Below are positions 1-8,356 of a stretch of DNA of 64,000 nucleotides, piece after piece (position 1 is the first letter of the stretch; every line of letters begins with the position of its first letter). A program made the position numbers and the translations under genes. The stretch is from an uncultured bacterium (GTDB lineage: Bacteria > Pseudomonadota > Gammaproteobacteria > Burkholderiales > Burkholderiaceae_C). The stretch is from NCBI GenBank assembly GCA_903928495.1, contig CAIYQZ010000028.1, positions 42,545 to 106,544 of the forward strand, in the 5' to 3' direction. Below the pieces are notes generated by a model. The model was given only the letters and a program-made list of their open reading frames with translations. It did not search any database and had not been told where the DNA came from.

Positions 1-138
1 CACGCTGGCGGCGGTGTCGTGTCCATGGCCACGCACCCAGCTCAGCAGCTCCATCAGCCACAGGTGCCGTTGCGCCAGCGCTGCGTCGGGATCGAGGCGG
101 GCGAGCAGGTCGCTCAGTTCAGGGCGGGCGCTGGTCAT
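1..138 (-). CDS. N-terminal fragment, probable site-specific recombinase (Gcr family)
   Basis: Only the first 46 codons are inside the window; the gene runs off the left edge. The start codon at 138 lies 7 bp past the apaG stop, so the two are probably cotranscribed. The fragment reads as a leucine-rich helical start with SDLLARLDPDAALAQRHLWL followed by a LLSWVRG-like stretch. This resembles, from memory, the N-terminus of the large Gcr-type (gonococcal crossover) recombinase-like membrane proteins found beside apaG in Comamonadaceae. No catalytic region is visible, so the assignment rests on this short similarity and on context. Confidence 0.45.
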   Translation of the reverse strand, partial: MTSARPELSDLLARLDPDAALAQRHLWLMELLSWVRGHGHDTAASV

Positions 139-145
139 GGCTGTG

Positions 146-556
146 TCAATGCAGCACGCGCTGGCCGCTGCCACTGCTGTGGCTGGTGGCATCCAGCACG
201 AAGGCAGGCACCTCGGCCTCGAAGCGCTCGCCGTCTTCCGCCACCACAAACATGCTGCCGCGCATCACCCCTGCGGCGGTGCGCAACTGGGTGCCGCTGG
301 TGTACACAAAAGTTTCGCCCGGTGCCAGCAACGGCTGCTGCCCGACCACCCCCAGACCTTTGACCTCTTCGGTGCGTCCGGCCCCGTCGGTGATGACCCA
401 GTGCCGCGCGATCAGCTGCGCCGGTACACGCCCGGTGTTGCTGATGGTGATGGTGTACGAGAACACATACAAACCACGTGCAGGGTCTGACTGCTCGGGC
501 AGGTACTGGGGGGCTGCGCTGCAGGTGAACTGGTGGGTGGGTGTGGCAATGGGCAT
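146..556 (-). CDS. apaG: ApaG (DUF525) protein
   Basis: This 136-residue protein has the full length of ApaG. The family is a single fibronectin/Ig-like beta-sandwich of unclear function, linked genetically to Co2+/Mg2+ tolerance and to diadenosine tetraphosphate levels, and related to the substrate-recognition region of some F-box proteins. Visible family signatures are the YVFSYTITISNTG strand region near residues 28-42, the GLGVVGQQP loop near residue 70 and the FVYTSGTQLRTAAGVMRGSM block near residues 83-102. The gene is followed at once by the recombinase-like gene. Its start at 556 gives the conserved N-terminus. Assignment is secure; the biochemical role is not. Confidence 0.92.
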   Translation of the reverse strand: MPIATPTHQFTCSAAPQYLPEQSDPARGLYVFSYTITISNTGRVPAQLIARHWVITDGAGRTEEVKGLGVVGQQPLLAPGETFVYTSGTQLRTAAGVMRGSMFVVAEDGERFEAEVPAFVLDATSHSSGSGQRVLH

Positions 557-624
557 GGCGCGACTTTAACTGTGGCCCCACGACCGCAGGGCATGGGTGG
601 TTTTGTGGCGTGCATTTTTGCCGG

Positions 625-1509
625 TCAGCCCGGCAATTGCCAAACCCGGCGCAACACCGAGAGCGCGGCCATCACGCCTGGGTCGTGTTCGTCGGTGCGG
701 GCGTACACAAAACTCAGCATGGCAGCCACGCGGGCGTGGGGCCACAGGGCCACCTCGTCTTTTTCGGCTGCGGGCAGGGCCACGTCTTCCCGCAGCAGGG
801 CAAGGCCCAGGCCTGAACGCACCAGCGCCAGCAGAGCGGCGGGCTCATCGGACTCCAGCACCGTGTTGGGCATCAGGCCCTGGCGGGCAAACAGATCGCG
901 CTGAAGTTGCTGGGTGTGGCTGGCGGCCGGGGTGCCAATCCAAGGCATGTCGGCCAGCTCGCGCCAACCGGCGTGCAGCAGCTTCTGGCGCAGTGCAAAC
1001 GGCGCCGCAATGCGGTACTGCAGGGTTTGCAGCGGCAGGCCCAGCACCTCGCGCGGGATGTTGGGGCCGATGTAGAACGACGCGCTCAGGCTGCCTGCCG
1101 CCACGGCCTCGCGCAGGTTTTCGGCGTGGTCGCTGCGGGTCTTGATGTCCAGCAGCGGCAAGGCCTGCACCAGCCCGCCCAACAGAGAGCCCAGGCGCAG
1201 GGCATCGGCGTCGCCCACCGTGCCCAGCGTCAGGTTGCCTGAAATTTCGCCTTTCAGCTCGCGGGCCAACCCGGTCAGGGCACCAGCGGCCACTAGCACC
1301 TTTTCGGCCTCGCCCAGCAGGCGCTCGCCGGCGCGGGTGGTGGCCATGCGCCCCGGGCGGCGGTCGAACAGGGGCACGCCCAACTCTTCCTCCAGCGCCT
1401 TGATCTGCCCGCTGACGGCCGGTTGCGTCAGGTGCAGGGCCTCGGCGGCACGCGTGAGGTGGCCCAGCCGTGCCACGGTCACAAAGGCGCGAAGCTGGTA
1501 AATCTCCAT
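625..1509 (-). CDS. LysR-type transcriptional regulator
   Basis: A 294-residue LysR regulator of standard length. The N-terminal winged helix-turn-helix (residues 1-60, with YQLRAFVTVARLGHLTRAAE and LTQPAVSGQIKALEEELG) binds DNA, and residues about 90-290 form the periplasmic-binding-protein-like effector domain. It starts 12 nt after the stop of the ABC ATPase gene on the same strand, so it is probably the last gene of the transporter operon rather than the usual divergent neighbour. The effector is unknown but is plausibly the transported compound or a derivative. A short perfect inverted repeat upstream of the operon promoter (5990-6004) is a candidate target. No clear ribosome binding site is seen. 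Confidence 0.9.
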   Translation of the reverse strand: MEIYQLRAFVTVARLGHLTRAAEALHLTQPAVSGQIKALEEELGVPLFDRRPGRMATTRAGERLLGEAEKVLVAAGALTGLARELKGEISGNLTLGTVGDADALRLGSLLGGLVQALPLLDIKTRSDHAENLREAVAAGSLSASFYIGPNIPREVLGLPLQTLQYRIAAPFALRQKLLHAGWRELADMPWIGTPAASHTQQLQRDLFARQGLMPNTVLESDEPAALLALVRSGLGLALLREDVALPAAEKDEVALWPHARVAAMLSFVYARTDEHDPGVMAALSVLRRVWQLPG

Positions 1510-1521
1510 CGGGTCAGCGCG

Positions 1522-2613
1522 TCAGCGGGGCAGCAGCCGCATTTGGGTGCATTCCAGACCCAGGCGGACATCTGAGCCGGGCATGAACAGCGACAAGCCC
1601 GCGAAATGCGGCTGGTTGGCCACCAGCACGGCTTCGCCCACGCGCACCCGGTAGCGCGAGGTTTCGCCCATGAACTCAGAGCTTTCCACCCGTCCGTCCA
1701 GCCACAGACGCGAGGCATCGACATGCTCGTCGCGCACGCGAATGCTCACCGTGTGGGGACGGAACGCCAGCGTGGCCGGGCCCACCTGCGGCACGTCCAC
1801 CGGACAGGGCAGGGTCATGGGGCCAATGCCCTGGGCATGAAAGCCCAGCGTTTCGCCGTTGGCATGCGTCACTTCGCCGTCAAGCAGGTTGGCCGTGCCC
1901 ACAAAACCAGCCACAAAGCGGTTCACCGGAAAGTCGAACAGGCTGGTGGCGCTGCCCACCTGTTGCAGCACCCCTTTGTCGAGCATTGCCATGCGGTCGG
2001 CGGTGGTCATGGCCTCTTCCTGGTCGTGCGTGACGAACAGCGTGGTCAGCCCCAGCTTGCGTTGCAGGTGTTTGAGTTCTTCGCGCATTTGCACACGCAG
2101 GTTTTTGTCGAGGTTGGACAACGGTTCGTCCAGCAGCAGCAGCTTGGGCTCGATGACCACCGTGCGTGCCAGCGCCACGCGCTGCTGCTGGCCGCCCGAC
2201 AGTTGGTTGGGCCGCCGCTGGGCGTAGGCCTGCAGGCCCACCAGTTCCAGCGCCGCGCCCACTTTGCGCTGGATGGCATCACGGGTTTCGCGCCGCTCCA
2301 CCAAACCAAAGGCCACGTTGTCGAACACGCTCATGTGGGGCCACAGCGCGTAGTTCTGGAACACCATGCCCACGTTGCGTGCGTGGGGTGGGGTGTTTGA
2401 GAGGTCTTGCCCGTCCACCAGCAACTCGCCTTTCTGGTGGCGGTTGAAGCCTGCGATCAGCCGCAGCAGGGTGGACTTGCCCGAACCCGAAGGCCCCAGC
2501 AGCGCAAAAAACTCGCCCGGCTCCACGCGCAGGTTGATGTCTTTCAGCACCTCTGTGGGGCCGTAGCTCAGGCTGATGTGGCGGGCTTCAAGGGAAACTT
2601 TGTGTGTGCTCAT
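1522..2613 (-). CDS. ABC importer ATP-binding protein (Fe3+/2-aminoethylphosphonate/polyamine type)
   Basis: This 363-residue cytoplasmic ATPase energises the importer encoded upstream. It has a Walker [10 protein letters not shown] near residue 40, a Q-loop, the ABC signature [13 protein letters not shown] near residue 138, Walker B LLLLDEPLSNLD and the switch histidine in FVTHDQEEA. The C-terminal 120 residues form the TOBE/OB-fold extension typical of the PotA/FbpC/PhnT subfamily. It lies 42 bp after the permease gene and 12 bp before the LysR gene, in the order binding protein, permease, ATPase, regulator. The class is certain. The substrate (ferric iron, 2-aminoethylphosphonate, or another small anion or organic compound) cannot be read from the sequence. 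Confidence 0.93.
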   Translation of the reverse strand: MSTHKVSLEARHISLSYGPTEVLKDINLRVEPGEFFALLGPSGSGKSTLLRLIAGFNRHQKGELLVDGQDLSNTPPHARNVGMVFQNYALWPHMSVFDNVAFGLVERRETRDAIQRKVGAALELVGLQAYAQRRPNQLSGGQQQRVALARTVVIEPKLLLLDEPLSNLDKNLRVQMREELKHLQRKLGLTTLFVTHDQEEAMTTADRMAMLDKGVLQQVGSATSLFDFPVNRFVAGFVGTANLLDGEVTHANGETLGFHAQGIGPMTLPCPVDVPQVGPATLAFRPHTVSIRVRDEHVDASRLWLDGRVESSEFMGETSRYRVRVGEAVLVANQPHFAGLSLFMPGSDVRLGLECTQMRLLPR

Positions 2614-2655
2614 GGGGTTGCGTGCCGTGTATGGGGTCTTGCAGGGTGCGGTGGG

Positions 2656-4380
2656 TCAGTGGCTGGCGGGGGCGCTGGACAGGCCCCTGCTTTTTTCCAC
2701 CACGCGGTGAGACAGGTAGGTGCCCACGGCCACCACCAGCACGGCCAGCACGCTGAGTGCTGCGCCCGGGCCGCGCCCGGCAATGCTTTGCATGTACAGG
2801 TAAATGCCGTAGCTCATGGGGGCCTGGCTCTCGGCCGATGTCAGCAAAATCGTGGCCGACAGCTCCACCGCCGCGGTGATGAAACTGGTGACAAACCCGG
2901 CCAGAATGCCGCCCGCCATCAGCGGCACCATCACCCGTTTGATGGTGCTCACCTTGCCCGCCCCCAGGCTGTTGGCGGCCTCTTCCAGCGACAGGTGCAC
3001 CTGCTGCAGCGCGGCCATGCACGAGCGCAGCGCATAGGGCAGGCGGCGCACGGCGTAGGCCAGCATGATGAGCACCCATGTGGTGACCACCGGGGTGTCG
3101 GTGCCGGGCAGGTTGACACCCTTGAACATGCGCAGGTAGCCAATGGCCAGCACCAGGCCCGGAATGGCCAGCGCAATGGAGGCCAGGTAGTCCAGCCACT
3201 GGCGTGCGGGCAGCGTGGTGCGGTGAATGAGGTAGGCAATGGACACGCCCAGGAACACGTCGAGCCCGGCGGCCATCAGGCAGTACTTCAGGGTGTTGGC
3301 AATCATTTGGCTGGAGTCGCCGAACACGGTGGCGTAGTGGTCGAGCGTGTAGGCATCGGGCAGCACCGAGAAGCTCCACACCTTGGCAAACGACATCAGC
3401 AAAATGCCGAGATGAGGTGCCAGTGTGATCAGCAGCACCAGCCCGATCCAACCGTAGGCCAGCACCGATTCCCAGCCTGTCAGGGTGCGCCGCTGCAGCG
3501 CGGCCCCGCCTTTTTGCAGCGTGGAATAGTCTTTGCCTTTCATGACCCGGGCCGCCATCCACAGCGCCAGGATGGAGAACGCGATCATGATCACGCTGAT
3601 GACATAGCCCAGCGGGTCGTCCAGTCCCACGGAGGTGATGCGCAAATAGGCCTGCGGGGCCAGCATGTTGGTGACACCCATTACCAGCGGGGTGCCCAGG
3701 TCGTCAAACACCTTCACAAACACCAGGGCTGCACCAGCCAGAAAACCCGGCAGCGACAGCGGGAAGATCACCCGCCAGAACAGCCGCCAGCCCTTGGCGC
3801 CCAGGTTCAGGGCTGACTCTTCCATGGCTCCGTCGATGTTGCGCATGGCCGCCACCAGGTTGAGCAGGATGAACGGGAAGTAGTGAATGCTTTCCACAAA
3901 CACCACACCCGTGAGCCCTTCCATGATGGGAATGGTGAAGCCAAAGTACTCGTTCAGCAGCAGGTTGAGCGAGCCGCTGCGCCCGAAGATGAGCTGGAGT
4001 GCTACCGCCCCCACAAAGGGCGGCATGATGAGCGGCAGCACCCCCAGCGTCTGGATGATGAGCGCTCCCCGGAACTCGAACCGCACCGTCAGGTAGGCCA
4101 GCGGCACCGCAATCAGCGAGGCAAACACGACTGAGGCCAGCGCCACCCACAGGCTGTTGAAAAACGCCTCGCGGAACAGGTCTTGTGCCAGGAAGTTACC
4201 AAAGTGCCCCAGCGTGAGTGCGCCGGTGTCGGTCACGAAGGCGGTGTACACCACCAGACCCACCGGCACCAGCAGAAACACGCACAGAAACGCCAGCACC
4301 AGCAGCGCCAGCGCCATGGGGCCCAGCTGGCTCCAGTCGCGCAATCGCTGGGGCAGGGGGGCGGTGGTTGCAACAGACAT
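2656..4380 (-). CDS. ABC importer permease, fused two-domain (FbpB/PhnU-like)
   Basis: A 574-residue inner-membrane protein with two tandem permease domains of about 280 residues. Each has about six membrane segments and a cytoplasmic EAA loop; the loops read EESALNLGAKGWRLFWRVIFPLSLPG near residue 185 and EEAANSLGAGKVSTIKRVMVPLMAG near residue 460. Fusion of both halves in one chain is typical of the iron(III) and 2-aminoethylphosphonate families and means a single permease gene suffices. The start at 4380 has an AGGTGA ribosome binding site. It is separated from the binding-protein gene by 143 bp containing a dispersed repeat and a strong stem-loop, which could keep downstream expression below that of the binding protein. 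Confidence 0.93.
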   Translation of the reverse strand: MSVATTAPLPQRLRDWSQLGPMALALLVLAFLCVFLLVPVGLVVYTAFVTDTGALTLGHFGNFLAQDLFREAFFNSLWVALASVVFASLIAVPLAYLTVRFEFRGALIIQTLGVLPLIMPPFVGAVALQLIFGRSGSLNLLLNEYFGFTIPIMEGLTGVVFVESIHYFPFILLNLVAAMRNIDGAMEESALNLGAKGWRLFWRVIFPLSLPGFLAGAALVFVKVFDDLGTPLVMGVTNMLAPQAYLRITSVGLDDPLGYVISVIMIAFSILALWMAARVMKGKDYSTLQKGGAALQRRTLTGWESVLAYGWIGLVLLITLAPHLGILLMSFAKVWSFSVLPDAYTLDHYATVFGDSSQMIANTLKYCLMAAGLDVFLGVSIAYLIHRTTLPARQWLDYLASIALAIPGLVLAIGYLRMFKGVNLPGTDTPVVTTWVLIMLAYAVRRLPYALRSCMAALQQVHLSLEEAANSLGAGKVSTIKRVMVPLMAGGILAGFVTSFITAAVELSATILLTSAESQAPMSYGIYLYMQSIAGRGPGAALSVLAVLVVAVGTYLSHRVVEKSRGLSSAPASH

Positions 4381-4423
4381 GAGTCACCTCGCGGCCGGGC
4401 ACCATCGGCGGTGCACCGGCTGT

Positions 4424-4478
4424 GAAAATTAAATAAAAAGTGGCCCTACCGCTTGATGGGTATGGCTTTGCAGCTATG
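4424..4478 (+). repeat. dispersed AT-rich repeat, copy A
   Basis: This is one of six related copies in the window. In this orientation the core reads AAAAAGTGGCCCTACCGCTT, then a diverged middle, then GCAGCTAT. It lies between the binding-protein and permease genes and is clearly AT-richer than its surroundings. The closest relative is the copy at 17396-17455. Confidence 0.65.
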
Positions 4479-4485
4479 CATTGAT

Positions 4486-4506
4486 GGCCCCTTGCGGGGC
4501 CTTTTT
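4486..4506 (+). terminator. GC stem-loop with T5, between binding-protein and permease genes
   Basis: GGCCCC, loop TTGC, GGGGCC followed by TTTTT on the plus strand has the form of an intrinsic terminator for plus-strand transcription, although no plus-strand gene ends here. On the coding (minus) strand the same stem-loop sits just after the binding-protein stop without a T tract. There it more plausibly protects the 3' end of that transcript and lowers read-through to the permease. Confidence 0.5.
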
Positions 4507-4523
4507 GCCTTGCCTGTTTGGCC

Positions 4524-5900
4524 TTACTTAAGCAGGGCAGAGGCCTGTGTGGCCAGCTCGCGGGCGCGGTCGTAGTTGCCTTTGGCCTTGGTGCTCCAGA
4601 GGTTCTCCAGTCCTGTGAGCTCTTTGGCCACCGCCACGTCCTTTTTGTTCTTGCGGAACAGCTCCAGGAAGGCCGGGTCCTTCACCATGGCCTCTGGCAC
4701 CAGCGACGAATAGGCAAAACTGCGCGCCTGCTTGAGCAAGGCTGCCGCCTGTGCATTGGGCTTGGCTTTGAGTTTGGTTTCCGCCTCGTGGATGGCCTTG
4801 GTGGCGGCCTGCAGGTCTTTCAGGCGGAAGGTCACCATCTGGTCGAACAGGCTCACCACCACCTGGTAGCGATCGCCGGACAGATTGGAGTCGAACTGCA
4901 CCTTGGCGCGTTTGGCAATTTCAAACGCATCTGGGTAACCCGCCGGGGCCTTGGCGCCAAAGCTGCTGTTGGGCAGGATGGGCAGGCGGCTGATTTTGGG
5001 GTCGAACAACAGGGCCTGGCCCTCGTTGGACAAGCTGAAGGCCATGAACTTCTTGGCCTCTTCGGCGTTCTTGCCGCCGGCCACCAGCGCAATGTTGGCA
5101 GGCACTACCGCCGTCACGTTGGGGTAATGAAACTCCACCGGAAAGCCCGAGTACTTGCCTGCCAGGCCAAAGAAGTCAATGACCAGGCCAATGCCGTACT
5201 GGCCGTTGTTCACGCCGTCGGGCACGGCAAAGCTGCGGTCGGTCACGGCGGCGCAGTTGCCTGCAATCTGCAGCATCTGGCTCCAGCCTTTTTCCCAGCC
5301 TTCGCCTTGCAGCACGGTTTCCACTGTCAGGTGCGTGGTGCCCGAGCGCGACGGCGACGACATGGCCACATGCCCGAAGTATTCGGGGCGCACCAGGTCG
5401 CTCCACTCTTTGGGTGTGGGCACCTTGTTGGCCGCCATGTAGCGGGTGTTCCACATCAGGCCGTAACCGGCCAGTGCTTGGCCGTAATACTGGCCGTCGG
5501 GGTCGTTCAGGGGGTAGTTGCCCACCTTGGCCGGGGCCGCAGGGTTCTTCACTTCGGGCGCGGGCTGCAGCAGTTTTTCGCGTGCCAGCACCTCGAAGGC
5601 ATCGGGGGCCGAGGCCCACATCACGTCGGGTCTCTGACCCACGGGCAACTCGCGGATGTAGGCAATGCCCGCCGTGGTGTTCTTGTTCAGGATTTCCAGC
5701 TTGATGCCGGGGTTTCGCGACTCGAAAGCCTTTTTGTAGGTTTCAGTCAGCTCCTTGGGGAAAGATGTGACGACTGACACCGTACCCGCCTGTGCCAGAG
5801 AGCTGGCGCACCACAAGCTGACCGCCACGAGCGACAAGGGCAACGACAGTGGCAATGAGAGCGGAAGGCCCATGGGGCGGCGGGTGCGTGTGGGGGTCAT
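4524..5900 (-). CDS. ABC importer periplasmic substrate-binding protein
   Basis: A periplasmic solute-binding protein of 458 residues, long for this class. The start at 5900 is chosen over an upstream in-frame ATG at 6005 because GGAGAC lies 4-9 nt before it and a signal peptide follows (two arginines, then a leucine/proline/serine hydrophobic run ending near AQAG at residue 38). The mature part begins TVSVVTSFPKELTETYKKAF, as in the ferric-iron/2-aminoethylphosphonate binding-protein family. WNTRYMAANKVPTPKEWSDL, the inter-lobe region, follows near residue 145. The last roughly 110 residues are an extra helical, lysine/alanine-rich tail not found in short FbpA proteins. It is the first gene of the operon. 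The ligand cannot be determined. Confidence 0.88.
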   Translation of the reverse strand: MTPTRTRRPMGLPLSLPLSLPLSLVAVSLWCASSLAQAGTVSVVTSFPKELTETYKKAFESRNPGIKLEILNKNTTAGIAYIRELPVGQRPDVMWASAPDAFEVLAREKLLQPAPEVKNPAAPAKVGNYPLNDPDGQYYGQALAGYGLMWNTRYMAANKVPTPKEWSDLVRPEYFGHVAMSSPSRSGTTHLTVETVLQGEGWEKGWSQMLQIAGNCAAVTDRSFAVPDGVNNGQYGIGLVIDFFGLAGKYSGFPVEFHYPNVTAVVPANIALVAGGKNAEEAKKFMAFSLSNEGQALLFDPKISRLPILPNSSFGAKAPAGYPDAFEIAKRAKVQFDSNLSGDRYQVVVSLFDQMVTFRLKDLQAATKAIHEAETKLKAKPNAQAAALLKQARSFAYSSLVPEAMVKDPAFLELFRKNKKDVAVAKELTGLENLWSTKAKGNYDRARELATQASALLK

Positions 5901-5949
5901 ACAGGTCTCCTGGGTGTCGTGGTTGTCTGCACAGGGTGTGCTGGCACCA

Positions 5950-5979
5950 ACTGTAGGCAGCCTGTGGTGGTTTTGCCAA
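5950..5979 (-). promoter_or_regulatory. predicted sigma70-type promoter of the ABC importer operon
   Basis: On the minus strand TTGGCA (5979-5974) and TACAGT (5955-5950) are separated by 18 bp, and the binding-protein start lies about 50 bp downstream. The match was made by eye. Confidence 0.4.
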
Positions 5980-5989
5980 TCAGGGTTTC

Positions 5990-6004
5990 TGATGCTTTGC
6001 ATCA
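5990..6004. promoter_or_regulatory. inverted repeat upstream of the importer promoter, possible LysR site
   Basis: TGATGC, 3 nt, GCATCA is a perfect 6-bp palindrome placed 11 bp upstream of the predicted -35 element. That is the usual place for a LysR activator site, and a LysR gene ends this operon. The link is inferred. Confidence 0.35.
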
Positions 6005-6047
6005 CCAGAGAGTTGGGTCGGGTAAACCCGTTGTGACCATGTCGGGG

Positions 6048-7763
6048 TCAACTGCCCAGCACCAGTTCACCCTCTTCGTTCAGGCGGAACACGCCGTGGG
6101 CGCGGGTGTCGGCTGTGGCCCACACTTTGGTGCCCATCCGCACCTCGGTGCCGCCGTGCACCGTCACTTCCACTGCAATGTGTGCTTCTTCAGACAATTG
6201 CATCGTTTCCTTCAGCGTGGCTTGCTGGGCCTGCAGTTCCAGTATTTCGCCCTGGTGCATCTCTTGTGTGATGGTGGCGCGGCCCAGCAGCCCGTCTTTG
6301 TCGCGTTCGGGGTGTACGTGCACGAAGTCGATGATTTTTTGCAGGTTGGCGATCTCTGCCGTGTGTTTCTCAATGGCCTTGGCCAGCTCGGCCATTTCTT
6401 CTTCCATCAGCGGGTTGGTGCCGGCTTGCAGCACCGTGGTGGCGCCTGCGCCTGAGCCCGACTCTGCCACCCGGATGGTGATGCCCGCCCGTGTGTGCCC
6501 GCCAATGCACCGGCCTTTCTTGGTGCCAGGCTTGCCAATGGTGACGTGGTTGAGCGCCGTGATTTCGCTGTGCATGGCGTAGTCGTCCAGCACCACATCG
6601 CCGTCGGCCTGCAGGAACGCGTTTTCGGCATACCGTGCCTGGATGCTGCCCTTGGCCACCACCTTCGCGCTGAACCAGCTGTTGCGCCCGGAGGCGTGGC
6701 CGTTGTATTCGCTGTGGCCAATCACCCCGCCTTTGATGGTGACATTACCACCGGCTTCAATTTCCCCGGCCAGCACGGCACCACCCACCACCACGTCGCC
6801 GGTGCTGGTGACCTTCAGGCCGTCTTTCACGTCGCCTTTGATGTTGACCGCGCCGTCGAATTTGACGTTGCCCGTGGCCAGGTCCACGTGCGGCAGCACG
6901 ATGTTGGGGTCTACCTTCACGCCGTGCGACACCATCACGGGTTGCCCCGTGACGCTGGCCACCAGCAACTCGGGATCGCCGGGTGCAGGCTCAACGCCTT
7001 TGAGGCCCGGGGCAAACGGCCAGTTGGTGCCCGGTTTGGGTGTCAGGGGGTTGCCCAGCACGTCAAAACCGGGTTCGCCGTTGGTGGGCGGGATGCGACG
7101 CAGCAGAGGGGTGCCTGCCTTGACCACCACCAGGTCGCCCAGGTCGCGGTAGTCCACCCAGCCGTCTTCGTACACATGGGGGTGGCGGTCCACCATGTCG
7201 GCCACCAGCTTTTCAAACTGTGTGTGTTCACCGTTGATGGCGGCTTTGCCCTGCGCCACCACCAGTTCATTGGCCTCGCCACGGGCGACGGCAGCAGCCA
7301 CCACGTCCTCCAGCACGCCGCCTTTCACACCCTTGTCGGCCAGGGCCTGCTGCACCTGCTCCAGCGTCAGGGCAATACCGCCTTGCGGGCGGTTCAGTGT
7401 GAGGGTGGCCGACATGCGGTCGCGGCCCACCACCACGGCACAGCGGCCGTCACGGCGGTGCGCAATGGCTGCAGTCAGGGGCTGTTTGGCCTGGGGAATC
7501 TGCTGGCGCCATTTTTCCAATGCAGGCGCGTCCACCCACCAATCTGCCCACCCGCCCTGCTTGAGCAGTTCCTGCACCAGCACCACAGCCGGTGCTGCTG
7601 TGGCAACTGCAGCGGCAGGTGTGGCCTGGGGTGCGGGGGCGGGCGGTGTGAAGGTGGCCAGCACGCTGGCCTCGTCAGAGCTCAGCGTCAGCGACAGGGA
7701 CGTGGCATCCCCGCCGGGCACCGGAGTGGTGGCTTCGACCGCTGGTGTTGGGTTGTTGTCCAT
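6048..7763 (-). CDS. FapA (DUF342) family protein
   Basis: A 571-residue protein of the FapA/DUF342 family, cytoplasmic beta-helix proteins of poorly known role (the Vibrio member affects polar flagellum assembly and the glucose phosphotransferase system). The start at 7763 follows a GGGGGAGA ribosome binding site; an earlier in-frame ATG at 7892 would add a proline/arginine-rich stretch that does not look coding. The N-terminal 80 residues are Ala/Thr/Pro-rich. The family core covers about residues 180-460, with VVVKAGTPLLRRIPPTNGEP and repeated short strands (GDVKDGLKVTSTGDVVVGG) forming the helix. A coiled coil near residues 470-530 precedes the end. It is transcribed alone, divergently from the RcnB-like gene. 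Confidence 0.85.
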   Translation of the reverse strand: MDNNPTPAVEATTPVPGGDATSLSLTLSSDEASVLATFTPPAPAPQATPAAAVATAAPAVVLVQELLKQGGWADWWVDAPALEKWRQQIPQAKQPLTAAIAHRRDGRCAVVVGRDRMSATLTLNRPQGGIALTLEQVQQALADKGVKGGVLEDVVAAAVARGEANELVVAQGKAAINGEHTQFEKLVADMVDRHPHVYEDGWVDYRDLGDLVVVKAGTPLLRRIPPTNGEPGFDVLGNPLTPKPGTNWPFAPGLKGVEPAPGDPELLVASVTGQPVMVSHGVKVDPNIVLPHVDLATGNVKFDGAVNIKGDVKDGLKVTSTGDVVVGGAVLAGEIEAGGNVTIKGGVIGHSEYNGHASGRNSWFSAKVVAKGSIQARYAENAFLQADGDVVLDDYAMHSEITALNHVTIGKPGTKKGRCIGGHTRAGITIRVAESGSGAGATTVLQAGTNPLMEEEMAELAKAIEKHTAEIANLQKIIDFVHVHPERDKDGLLGRATITQEMHQGEILELQAQQATLKETMQLSEEAHIAVEVTVHGGTEVRMGTKVWATADTRAHGVFRLNEEGELVLGS

Positions 7764-7860
7764 GTGTCTCCCCCGGTGGTGTCGGGCTGGTGTGCGCCGA
7801 GGAGCGCAGAGGTCGCATTTTGCGTGCTTTGTGCGGGTCTGACCATGCTTTGGCAAAGGT

Positions 7861-7884
7861 GCGAGGTGTGCTGCCGAACAGACA
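7861..7884 (+). promoter_or_regulatory. Crp-like palindrome, degenerate copy
   Basis: GCGAGGTGTG, 4 nt, CGAACAGACA matches 13 of 20 arm positions of the perfect site at 23971-23994. The well-conserved half faces the RcnB-like gene, whose start is 50 bp away. Confidence 0.35.
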
Positions 7885-7933
7885 CCGCCCAAGCGTGCGC
7901 TCTAACGTGCGTTGTCATACGAAAGGACACCCG

Positions 7934-8323
7934 ATGAGAACCTTCGCTGCCAGCCTGATGGCTGTGGTTTTGCTGACTTCAATCCCTGCTTTTGCACAGA
8001 GCAGGGACCACAAGATTCCCCGCTGTGCGCCGGGCGATCGCCACTGTGCAGAGCGCTTCGTGCCTGTGCGCCAGCCTGAGCATGACCGGTGGCGTGACGA
8101 CGGCATGCGGCGCAATGACCGCTGGGATGGCCCGCCTGCGGCGTACCGCCGGGGAGACCGCATCCACCCCGACCACCGCAGCAAGCAATACGTGGTGGAC
8201 GACTGGCGGGGCCACGGATTGCGGCGTCCGCCGCGTGGGTACCAATGGGTGCAAAACGGGGGCGATTACCTGCTGGTTGCCGTGACCACCGGCATCATCC
8301 TGGAACTGTTGCTGAACCGTTGA
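7934..8323 (+). CDS. RcnB-family periplasmic protein
   Basis: A 129-residue secreted protein. A signal peptide (residues 1-21, LMAVVLLTSIPAFA then Q) is followed by an Arg/Asp/His-rich linker. The C-terminal RcnB domain reads YVVDDWRGHGLRRPPRGYQW and ends in a hydrophobic ILELLLN stretch. RcnB of E. coli is a periplasmic protein needed for nickel/cobalt homeostasis, but many short homologues are merely periplasmic proteins of unknown role and no RcnA efflux gene is nearby. The ATG at 7934 is preceded by GAAAGGAC. A Crp-like palindrome lies 50 bp upstream of the start, suggesting membership of the local stress regulon. Confidence 0.82.
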   Translation: MRTFAASLMAVVLLTSIPAFAQSRDHKIPRCAPGDRHCAERFVPVRQPEHDRWRDDGMRRNDRWDGPPAAYRRGDRIHPDHRSKQYVVDDWRGHGLRRPPRGYQWVQNGGDYLLVAVTTGIILELLLNR

Positions 8324-8331
8324 TGACCTTT

Positions 8332-8350
8332 GGCCGCCCCAAGGGCGGCC
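8332..8350. terminator. perfect 8-bp GC hairpin between convergent genes
   Basis: GGCCGCCC, 3 nt, GGGCGGCC lies between the ends of the RcnB-like and SOUL genes. No T tract follows on either strand, so it is either a weak bidirectional terminator or an RNA-stabilising hairpin. Confidence 0.45.
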
Positions 8351-8356
8351 AGGGGT

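Noticed and set aside
2407..3816. A 469-codon plus-strand frame opposite the permease gene.
   Set aside because: The minus strand has clear permease EAA loops and membrane segments; the plus-strand product is His/Gln-rich low complexity.
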